Part shown: piece after piece, positions 1 to 10,400 of the stretch | Layout: each line of letters opens with the position of its first letter | Numbering within the stretch: the first letter of the stretch is position 1 | DNA from: Xestospongia muta | Taxonomy: Eukaryota; Porifera; Demospongiae; Haplosclerida; Petrosiidae | Direction: 5' to 3' | DNA length: 64,000 nt | NCBI GenBank assembly: GCA_963693285.1 | Contig: OY848928.1 | Span: 1,426,501-1,490,500 of the forward strand | Translations under genes and position numbers: made by a program | Notes under the pieces: generated by a model | What the model was told of the DNA's origin: nothing | Databases searched by the model: none | The model's input: only the letters and a program-made list of their open reading frames with translations

Positions 1-288
1 ATGGTACATACTCAAGACTTCTTCATTATACCTTACTTTCATGTAAAAACATGGATTCACTCTCAAATTCTGACATGGATTTTCTTGTCATGCAAATTTG
101 TAAGTCAGCACTGTTTATGACTTCAACATAACCCAAATCCTTTATAATAGAGTATTGTTCAAAGATGACATATTTGATTATTTCAATTACTGACTATATA
201 AAAGGTTTCAAATTTGTTGTTACTAATTGTCTTCAAAACATTTATAAAAAGTATACTGTCTACATTTATTTGAGTGTATTATTAATGA
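1..288. other. AT-rich stretch, no gene seen
   Basis: No convincing exon, RNA gene or repeat was recognised on either strand. It lies downstream of the putative small minus-strand gene and may hold its 3' untranslated region. Confidence 0.4.
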
Positions 289-635
289 TTAGACATTTGA
301 GATGGACTGTACCTTAGATGAAATAAATTTTTCACTGTTTGTTAATTCTTTTATGTCTTTTAAATTGAGGTTTATGTCATCCAATGACAACACAGTCAAA
401 CTATCGTCAATGGATAATATTGTTTTAAGTGCCAAACCATTGCTCTTATTCAGTGGGATTTTGTGGGCATTAATAACTGACATTTCTGATTGCATTGTTT
501 CACTTGTCTCTGTTTTAGTGTTAACTACTAAATAGAACAAACTGGAATGGAATGTTTTGTGTTTAACAACTCACAATTAGAGTTAAAGTGTACTGGTGGA
601 AATTCATTATCATCATCGCTGTTGCTTTCAGACAT
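289..635 (-). CDS. Putative small two-exon protein (or 3' exons of the USP-like gene)
   Basis: Exon 1 (575-635) starts MSESNSDDDNEFPP and ends in phase 1 at a GTGAGT donor. A 47-base intron ends in TAG, and exon 2 (289-527) continues in frame to a stop, giving 99 residues. The join preserves frame exactly, which is the main support. The product is acidic at its N-terminus and Ser/Thr/Asn-rich, with no domain, signal peptide or membrane segment recognised. It lies on the same strand as, and downstream of, the USP-like exons at 1.4-2.8 kb, so it could equally be the 3' end of that gene. No function can be assigned. Coding status is uncertain because the sequence is short and AT-rich. Confidence 0.35.
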
Positions 636-1439
636 AGTGTACAAGACTGGTTATCAACAAGAATTGACTTATTTAAGAATTTTGTGTGAATCACTAACTT
701 TCTTGCTTATGAAGATTATTTAGCTCCAACAAGATCATTGTTCGAGCTATTTGAGCTTCACTCTATGATTTATGTAACCTGCCTATGCAAGTAGGCATTT
801 TTTACATTTACTTCTTTAAAATTTAATTTTCTCTTCTCGATGAAACACTTTGCTGCCTGTAAACGTAAATGAACATTATACAAGTTAATGAAGTCTTACC
901 ATGCAGACAAATACCCCACAATCACAGGCATTACTCTGTGTTGGACTGTTGCACATCTATGGATGTACAAGTACCATAAAAATGAATTAGTGTAACATAC
1001 TTTGGAATCACAGTATCTCCACTCACAAATGGATAGTTTAAACTTTGACAGTCTACACAAATATAGCCTGCTTTTTTCAAAAGTTATCTTATGCAATAAT
1101 TCCTTACCATATGCTATTAATTAAATTAGGCCAACTATTATGATATGAATCGACTTCATATATGAACCACTAAAGCCTCTTGCTTTTAATAATGAAAGGA
1201 ATATGGAGTCGACAACAGCAATATTCCTCTAGTTTTAACAATTTCTGTGACATGCATGTAAAATTATTTGACTTACATCCTTTGCTAACAATATTAAGTA
1301 ATTCATTATTACCTACACAAGTAGATACTATTATATAATATATACAATGATTATATATGTATATGTATATGTATACTTATGTGTGTGTATGTATATATAA
1401 TAATTTATGGATATATATATATATAGTTTACTTCTGCAG
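636..1439. other. No gene recognised
   Basis: AT-rich sequence with short TA/TG-rich simple runs near 1335-1425. Short open frames exist but none has splice signals or protein-like composition that I could support. Confidence 0.4.
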
Positions 1440-2835
1440 TTAGCCACACTCCTGGCTGTAAGGTGTTGTACGGTGCCTTGATCTCTTTCCAGTTCTTTAT
1501 CATATATATATAGAATAAATTCTTTGCTAGCAATGCACTTACTATTTCCTTGTCTTCATTAACAACTAATGGACTCTGATAGAAATATATTGTAACAGTA
1601 AAGCATTAACATTTTAACAACAGACTGACTTCTCTCCATGATAAAATTGGTGGACAATCATCAATCACTTTCAATACGGTCTATACAAGTTTAGTTAGTA
1701 TAATTAATTACAATATGTATTATGTGATATGAAATAATTTCATACTAACCTCCGACTCATCCGACTTGTATATAGCTAGACATACATTTCTCTAAGAGGC
1801 AATCATAATGATGTATTGTTTTCATTAGCTTTACTCACAGAAATATAGTCTATATTTCTGTTGTAATCATAGTTAGTAATTATGTTATTGTCATCATATT
1901 CAATCCACTCTCCACCAGGTGTTTTCACTAATACATGCTGTGTCTATTGTTTTTGTTTTAATATAGGTAACTTATAGCTTTATAATAACTTACAGTGACC
2001 TGTATCTACAGATGTTGGACGTCCATGATGAACCTACGCAGCGACAGGATTAAATGGAAACTTTGATTGTAATCAGTACTAACAGCTATTCCAAGTAATC
2101 TGTAAGTTCTTGAGGTGTAATCATGTTTGGTAGTATTTTCAATTGTAATTGTCCTATTAGATATAATGTCAGATTGATTACATTGCTTATAACTTACTCT
2201 TGTAGCAACAATGGCTGCTTTGATTTTTTACTTGAATATGTGTTTCGAGAAATGCCTAGTATCTGTACATCTGGTAGTGAAGCAACATTTGTGCTAACAG
2301 TCATTAGACGTTCATTGCAAGCTCTGTAGGCTTTATTATGGCATTATTGTCCACAATATATAGCTTACAAATGATGGGATGTTTCATCTGAGTAGCAAGA
2401 TATTTTCTTCCGCCACAATTCTGATATACAGTCTTCTTTTTGTCCAACTACTGAAATTAATAATATTTTTGTGTACTCTTCTCCAACATATATCTAATTG
2501 TTAATATAAACAACACTGTCATCATCATAATAACAGACCTCCTTGCAGATAGGACATTGTTTCTAGTGATTGTATGTATGTTAAACAGTTTCTGTTTATT
2601 AGACAAACATTCTTAGTAGATTACAGTTGTACATTGCTTAAATCTCCATTACCTGCATCGATTGAACACTAACAGCATCAATAAGTAATTCTATTCCTTC
2701 TATTACATCATTCTGGCCACCAAAATCTATGTGTGTTGATGTCATCAATGCCTATTAAATTACATAAATCATATAATATTGCCTGAAATTAATAAATACT
2801 GTTATCATCTGTGAATTAGCAACGTTATCTTCTAC
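1440..2835 (-). pseudogene. Divergent ubiquitin-specific protease (C19) fragment, probably broken
   Basis: Read on the minus strand, a series of short exons separated by ~50-base introns resembles the C-terminal half of a USP catalytic domain. Near 2700-2750 is a piece containing IDFGGQNDVIEGIELLIDA. Near 2205-2335 is LPDVQILGISRNTY, at the place of the usual 'LP..L.I.LKRF' strand. At 2080-2153 is YRLLGIA, which joins across a GTTAGT...TAG intron to VHHGRPTSVDTGH (1996-2034), the histidine box that normally reads VxHxGxxxxGHY. After the box the frame breaks: the conserved VKTPGGEWIEYDD stretch near 1875-1925 is one base out of phase and the in-phase reading meets a stop. The catalytic cysteine box is not found upstream, where the 153-bp satellite begins. 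USPs remove ubiquitin from proteins; this copy probably cannot. An assembly indel with a missing 5' end past the satellite is the alternative. Confidence 0.5.
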
Positions 2836-2904
2836 TGTGCACTCAATGTTCAAGTATTCCTTTTTGGACTGGTGTTAATTCCACTTGGTATACCTATTAT
2901 AATA

Positions 2905-5100
2905 ACTTTGATGTGGGTGTGTCTTCCTCGCCCAGCAATAAGACCATTTGTTCATTTTTTAGTACATTTCCTCTTGTTGCTGGCTATTGAGACTTCATAT
3001 GTAAATGACAATATGATATTCAAGTGTGTCAAGTTAGTACAAATACTATTGTCAGTTGTTTTGATGTGGGTGTGTCTTTCTCGCCCAGCAATAAGACCAT
3101 TTGTTAATTTTTTAGTACATTTCCTCTTGTTGCTGGCTATGGAGACTTCAGATGTGAATGACAATATGTTATTCAAGTGTGTCAAGTTAATATAAATACT
3201 ATCGTCAGTTCTTTTGATGTGGGTGTGTCTTCCTTGCCCAGCAATAAAAACATTTGTTCATTTTTTAGTACATTTCCTCTTATTGGTGGCTATAGAGACT
3301 TCATATGTAAATGAAAATATGATATTCAAGTGTGACAAGTTAGTACAAATGCTGTCGTCAGTTGTTTTGATGTGGGTGTGCTTCCTTGCCCAGCAATAAG
3401 ACCATTTGTTCATTTTTTAGTACATTTCCTCTTATTGCTGGCTATAGAGACTTCAAATGTAAATGACAATATGATAGTCAAGAGTCTCAAGTTAGTACAA
3501 ATGCTATCGTCAGTTGTTTTGATGTGGGTGTGTCTTCATCGCCCAGCAATAAGACCATTTCTTAATTTTTTAGTACATTTCCTCTTATTGCTGGCTATTG
3601 AGACTTCAGATATAAATGACAATATGATATACAAATGTGTCAAGTTAATATAAATACTATCGTCAGTTCTTTTGATGTGGGTGTGTCTTTCTCGCCCAGC
3701 AATAAGACCATTTGTTAATTTTTTAGCACATTTCCTCTTATTGCTGGCCATGAAGACTTCTTATGTAAACATTAACATGATTTTCAAGTGTGTCAATTTA
3801 GTACAAATGCTATCGTCAGTTATTTTGATGTGGGCGTGTCTTCATCGCCCAGCAATAAGACCATTTCTTAATTTTTTAGTACATTTCCTCTTATTGCTGG
3901 CTATGGAGACTTCAGATGTAAATGACAATATGATATTCAAGTGTGTTAAGTTAATATAAATACTATTGTCAGTTGTTTTGTTCTGGGTGTGTCTTCCTCG
4001 CCCAGCAATAAAAGCATTTGTTTATTTTTTAATACATATCCTCTTGTGGCTGGCTATAGAGACTTCATATGTAAATGACAATATGATATTCAAGTGTGCC
4101 AAGTTAGTACAAATGCTATTGTCAGTTGTTTTGAAGTGAGTGTGTCTTCCTCGCCCAGCAATAAGACCATTTGTTCATTTTTTAGTACATTTCCTCTTAT
4201 TGCTGGCTATGAAGACTTCTTATGTAAACATCAACATGATTTTTAAGTGTGTCAATTTAGTACAAATACTATTGTCAGTTGTTTTGATGTGGGCGTGTCT
4301 TCATCGCCTAGCAATAAGACAATTTCTTAATTTTTTAGTACATTTCCTCTTATTGCTGGCTATAGAGACTTAAAATGTAAATGACAATATGATATTCAAG
4401 TGTGTCAAGTTAGTACAAATCCTATCGTCAGTTGTTTTGATGTGGGTGTGTCTTCCTTGCCCAGCAATAAGACCATTTGTTCATTTTTTAGTACATTTCC
4501 TTTTATTGCTGGCTATGGAGACTCCAGCTGTAAATGAAAATATGATATTCAAGTGTGTCAAGTTAGTACAAATGCTATCGTCAGTTGTTTTGATTTGGGT
4601 GTGTCTTCCTCGCCCAGCAATAAGACCATTTGTTCATTTTTAGTACATTTCCTCTTATTGCTGGCTATAGAGACTTCAGATGTAAATGACAATATGATAT
4701 TCAAGTGTCTCAAGTTAGTACAAATACTATCATCAGTTGTTTTGATGTGGGTGTGTCTTCCTTGCCCAGCAATAAAAGCATTTGTTTATTTTTTAGTACA
4801 TTTCCTCTTATTGCTGGCTATGAAGACTTCTTATGTGAACATTAACATGATTTTCAAGTGTGTCAATTTAGTACAAATACTATTGTCAGTTGTTTTGTTC
4901 TGGGTGTGTCTTCCTTGCCCAGCAATAAAAGCATTTGTTTATTTTTTAGTACATTTCCTCTTATTGCTGGCTATAGAGACTTCAGATGTAAATGACAATA
5001 TGATATTCAAGTGTCTCAAGTTAGTACAATTACTATCGTCAGTTGTTTTGATGTGGGTGTGTCTTCCTTGCCCAGCAATAAGACCATTTGTTCATTTTTG
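2905..5100. repeat. 153-bp satellite array, ~14 full copies plus a partial
   Basis: The landmark TTGATGTGGG (or a close variant) recurs at 2908, 3061, 3214, 3367, 3520, 3672, 3825, 3978, 4131, 4284, 4437, 4590, 4742, 4895 and 5048, a period of 152-153 bases. The array is direct and contiguous, with no spacers. Because 153 is divisible by three and the consensus lacks stops in one frame, it produces misleading open frames of 51-residue hydrophobic repeats. Differences between copies change amino acids freely, so I do not read it as coding. Variant copies (for example those with AACATTAACATG at 3672, 4131 and 4742) recur every 3-4 units, hinting at higher-order duplication. Confidence 0.95.
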
Positions 5101-6499
5101 ATGTAGGCCACCATCAATTTTCTAAACATGCCTAATTTCCTGTCCTATGTATTTTCTTTATTTTAAACTAAATTAAAGTGAAGAAAATATCTTATACTAG
5201 TTTCTTTGAATTCACAATAACCGTAGATTTGAAATCCTTGATCACACTAGTGTTATTATAATTCTTCAAATTGCATGATACAATACCTTTGTATATTTAT
5301 TGGAAAATCAGTATAAAATCAGTTAATCATTAGAAATCTGACATTACATGCATCAGTCATTGATTGTTTTGCTATAGTTTTGAAAAATGTCCTGTCATAG
5401 CTGCTATGAGTGTAGTTATGATAATAGACAAAGTAATGTTGTTACATGTGTACACTCCCTCTCACATATACACTAGTATATAATAATGTATTAATGTATT
5501 ATTTTAGCCTTACATTAACTTCAGTTGATTTCTATATTGTATATATAAAAACAGACTCAATTTATTTAGATGTAAACATCATATACTCTAATCTATGAAG
5601 GAGGATACACTATCCATACTGTTCATAGTGTTGATTTGTTTATTATCATAATTTAATTCACTAAGCTGTTGTGATGATTATATGAGAGTGTCTTACTAAT
5701 ACATCTATGTAAACACTGCCATATTTGGTAATCCCCAGTTTTGTTATATATTATGTCATGTCTCTCTCTGCATCTCTATCTTTCTATCTCTCTCTCTCAC
5801 ACCAGATTTGGTGTCTTTTATACAGTTGTTACTAGTATTATATAGATATAATATGACTCAAAAGATTCCAATTCACTGAGCAAACATATTTAGTCAGGCC
5901 ATTTCATATAGAGTGTGGTTTTACTCATTTCTTAATAATTGTTTTGTTTTGTTCTGTTGTTATTTATTTCTTTTTTCTATTGACAGTATTGAGTGTAGCA
6001 TTTGGTTACTGATCTGTAATATGTTCTTGTGTAAGCACATTTAATAAATATTTGCTTCTATCTGCATTTAAAGTGTAATTAGTAAATTTGATTTCCACTG
6101 CTACAATTACTGTATTTTAAGTATTAGGTGTAACATACTTTAAGCATAATTATTATCATCACTTAATACACATATAACACACATAATAACTCAAATGTTG
6201 ATGAATTGACAACAACATTAACAATAATAATTCATACTTAGCTAAGCTATTGATTAATCAAATTCATTCTTTGTTAGTCCATCTATCCACTACTTTAATC
6301 CTTAATTAGTATGATAATAACCTAGTTTGCCTAATCCATTAATAACTACTCTATTTTTGATGCTAATAGCAAATTTGATCATTTTCACTGATTGTGATTA
6401 TATCAAACATAGTTTCTGCCTTATAGGTACATTCATGTTTGCATATTCATCACATAGTTATGGTGTGAACCCCCCTAAATATACGTACCTCACCCGCCT
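5101..6499. other. AT-rich gap between satellite blocks
   Basis: No exon was recognised on either strand. A short CT-rich run lies near 5760-5803. The rest is AT-rich sequence without repeats I can name. Confidence 0.4.
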
Positions 6500-6768
6500 A
6501 TGCTATTGTCAGTTGTTTTGATGTGGGTGTGTCTTCCTCGCCCAGCAATAAGAGCATTTGTTCTTTTTTAGTACATTTCCTCTTATTGCTGGCTATAGAG
6601 ACTTCAGATGTAAATGACAATATGATATTCAAGTGTGTCAAGTTAGTAGAAATAGTATTGTCAATTGTTTTGATGTGGGTGTGTCTTCCTCGCCCGGCAA
6701 TAAGACAATTTCTTAATTTTTTAGCACATTTCCTCTTATTGCTGGTTATTATGACTTTGAATGTAAAC
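6500..6768. repeat. Detached block of the 153-bp satellite (about 1.8 copies)
   Basis: The same TTGATGTGGG landmark occurs at 6518 and 6670, in the same orientation as the main array and with the same flanking words. The block begins within one unit (at the GCTATTGTCAG part) and fades out near 6768. It is separated from the main array by 1.4 kb of unrelated sequence. Confidence 0.93.
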
Positions 6769-7369
6769 TGTTGTAATGATGTATATTAAGAAATCATATT
6801 GAATGATGGTGTCATCTTTGTATATGACAAACCATTATCATTTTATATTCGCATGCAAGAGTGTTAAACTTATCACTGTGAGGTGAACTTAAACTACCTG
6901 TTTCAATTCAGTAATAAATTCATGTAAATATTTATAATAACCTAACTTTTTTAGACTTGTATGCAAAACAATCTAGTATAAGGAATTAAGGACAAGTTTT
7001 GCTGGAGGCCAGTGACTGTGGTGCTAGTTTTATTGATTATTTATGCTAACAATTTCATGCTAAAAATTTTGTTCTTAAAATATAAAAAGTAATTTATTAC
7101 AATTTATTAAACATTTTTCAAGTATTTTGAAAGGAATTAATTGGCTATCATTCATAATATATTAACTAAACGGATGGAATGTTTTATCTTACACACAATG
7201 TGATTGTTGTTGTAAATTTTCAGTATACAGCAAAACAGCAACTGCAGCTCCACCCTACCAAAAATACTTGAAACCACAAATATTTAATAAGGCGTGGTTA
7301 TCTAGTACCTGAGGAATGTGCTGCTGCAGGAATGTGCTGCTAACTTCAACAGAGTCAAAGTATACACTG
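6769..7369. other. Upstream region of ankyrin copy 1
   Basis: AT-rich sequence without recognised exons. Similarity to the other array units begins only near 7370, so this region lies outside the duplicated unit and must supply copy 1 with its own promoter. Confidence 0.4.
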
Positions 7370-7408
7370 CCTAATAATAATATACCTATTCTTGTGGAAA
7401 CACTCAGA

Positions 7409-10400
7409 ATGGCTAATAAATCTCCATCTCTTCATCTCTTACTTAATGAACTACGACCTGTGGTTGATTGGCATTCGTTTGGAGTCTACCTAAAATTACA
7501 AAAGTATGAGCTAGAGAAGATTCAAAGGCAGTACTTCCAGACAGAAGGGATAGAGAGATGTAAGACTGAGGTACTTCATCTTTGGTTGGAAGGAAGAGAA
7601 AAAGAAGATGGTGTCTGGGAGGAAGTGATCGAAGTCTTAGAGAAAATGAAAGAAGAAGATTTGGTGAGAGAGTTACGTACTAAATATTTTGGTCAAGATA
7701 CTGAAAAAATTGGCCTTATTCCCTCAAACTCTGTCTGTACCTTTTTGGAAACTGAGCGAATTACTATTGAGAGAAATGTGGTTGCAACTTTTTCTAATCT
7801 CGAACATAAATTTGCTAAGATAGTTGCGGATATACAGGAGCGTCTTGAAGTAGCAAATGTTTCACTGAAGCAGTTGCGACGTTTTGTAGTGGAGAGATTG
7901 GAAAATCAAAGTCTCCCAGAACCTGAAAACATTGATCACTTTTTTGCCATCATTCGCAACCATTACTGTTGCCTTAATTATTGTCTAATTGATGGAATAG
8001 TTAAGAAGTTTTTACCAGATAGCCAAATACAGGCAGAGATGTCAAGTTATGAGAAAGAGCTAGCAGAATTCTGTGACTCAGCACACATGAATGATCTAGT
8101 GGATCGTATAAATGTTTCTATGACCAACCACATTGGAATACAAACAGTTACTCTAAAACTTGCTGGGCTTTGGCATCAAGTCACAGTGCGTCATTTCCAA
8201 AAGCTCATTGAACGTATATTTCCAGGTAAAAGCCATTACCTTAGTCATTTACAGGTACAATCAGGCTGCATCAATGTTACCTGGGTAACTCCAGAAGCAA
8301 ATATACCATTTTTAATATCTTTAGCTCAAGAGAGAGTTAGGTTTATGAGATGCGTAGGTGTTGTGAAATTAGTAGTAGGTAATACAGTAATAGTAGAAGA
8401 TGGTGAGGATAGATCTACTGCTAAGCAAAGTTTGGGCATTATGAAAATAGCTGTAGGAGATAGTATAGTTATAAACCAAGGAGAAGATATTGAAGATATC
8501 AGCTCAGCAGTTTATTTAGCTATCTCGCAAAATCAACTTGAAGCACTTAAGTTTCTGCTAAGTGTTGGTGCTGATCCAAATGCTTCTGTTGGTGATAAAC
8601 ATTTGTTTTTTGAAGCAATTCGGGAAGGAAATGTAGAAATTGTCAAAATGTTTATTAAAGCTGGTGCTGATGTTCTTCACAAAGATGTTTATGGTAATAC
8701 ACCTCTCTTTATAGCTAGCTTCGAAGGTAATGCAAACATTTTGAGGCTATTGTTAGCAAATGGAGCAGATCCTAATGAACCAAATAAGGACTATCTTACT
8801 CCATTAATGCATGCCAGTCTTAATGGGAAGATGGATATTGTTATGCTTCTGCTAGAAGGTAATGCCGACGCAAACAGGTTGAATATGGAAGGTTATACAG
8901 CATTAATGTTAGCTTGTGAAAAAGGGCACTTTGAAACTGCAAAGATGCTATTAGCAGCCAATGCATCTCTTAACATTCAAAATAATAATGGTGCCACAGC
9001 TTTAATACTTGCCACAGATAAAGGCCATTTAAAGATTGTCAAAATTCTTGTTGCAGCCAAGGCTTATCTAAATGCGCAAACTAAGTCTGGAGATAGTGCT
9101 CTGATCTGTGCAATAGTGAAGAAACATTTTGATATTGCTGAATTTCTAATCAAGTCAAAAGCTGATCTGAACATGAAAGGTGAGTCTAGAAAAACAGCAC
9201 TTCATGCAGCATGTGCAACTCAGAATGGCAGTTTGGTACATCTTTTACTTAAAAATGGTGCCAAACCTAATGCACAAGACTCTGTTCATAAGACAACACC
9301 ATTGTTTGTTTCATGTACAGGCCTACCTAATCAAAAATTTGACCCTACTATTCCAGAGCTTCTGTTGGAGTATGGAGCAAAGCCAAACACTTGTAATGTT
9401 TCTGGTATTACAGCATTAATGCAAGCATGTCATTACAATTATGTGGAAGGTGTGGAGGCCATTCTAGATGACGATGATGCTGATGTTAATCAAAGTGATG
9501 CAAATGGTGTCACAGCACTTTCCATAGCTAGCTTTGAAGGCAACGCTATAATAGTGCCATTATTACTAACTCGTGGTGCAGACCCTAATCAACAAGATGA
9601 GGAGAAGATGACTCCCTTAATGCGTGCAAGTGTTGAAGGACATTTCCAAGTTGCTAGGCAACTTCTCTCAGCTAATGCAAACCCAGTTTTAGTAGATAAA
9701 GATGGCGCTTCAGCACTGTTACTAGCTTGTGAAAAAGGTCATCTTGATGTGGCTCAATGTTTTGTCAGGATTGGTGTGCCTCTTGATACTCAAGACAAAA
9801 ATGGTTGGACCGCTTTAATGGCTGCAGCAGGAAAAGATCACTTAGAGGTTGTTAAACTTTTAATAGCAGCAGGGGCCAACTTAAACTTGAGAAATAAATT
9901 CAAAAATACAGCTCTTGTTAGTGCAATATTGTCAAAGAGGTTTCTTGTGGCACATGTCCTAGTGCATTCCAATGCTGATTTGAATGTTCGAGTCAAATCT
10001 GGCAGAACAGCACTTCATGTTGCCTGTCACATTCAGAATGCAGACCTAGTTTATCTTCTACTTGATAAAGGTGCAAACCCAAATGCTAAAGATGACAAAA
10101 GTACAACATCGCTCTTCATTTCATGTGGTCGCTCCAAAGACGTTCAATTCAATCCTACTATACCATATCTCCTCTTAGCACACCAAGCTGATCCGAATAT
10201 TGCTGATGATTCTGGAGATACTCCTTTAATTGTTGCTTGTCAGTTTAATTATGAAGCAGGAGTTAAGGCTCTTATTACTTATGGCGCTGATATTCATCAT
10301 AAGAACATTGATGGCTTCACATCTCTTTCAATAGCTTGCCGTGATGGATATGTAGAAATAGTCGAGTTATTACTAGCACATGGTGCTGACCCCAATCATA

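Noticed and set aside
2905..5100. CRISPR-like array
   Set aside because: Repeats are 153 bp, contiguous and without unique spacers, and the genome is eukaryotic.
2872..5101. Long open frames encoding a 51-residue hydrophobic repeat protein
   Set aside because: They follow directly from a 153-bp satellite whose length is a multiple of three. Units differ by amino-acid-changing substitutions and single-base indels, and there are no splice or start signals.
9180..9419. Frame-shifted open frame inside ankyrin copy 1 (and its twin at 17644)
   Set aside because: It overlaps the ankyrin frame and is conserved only because the DNA is duplicated. It lacks its own protein character.
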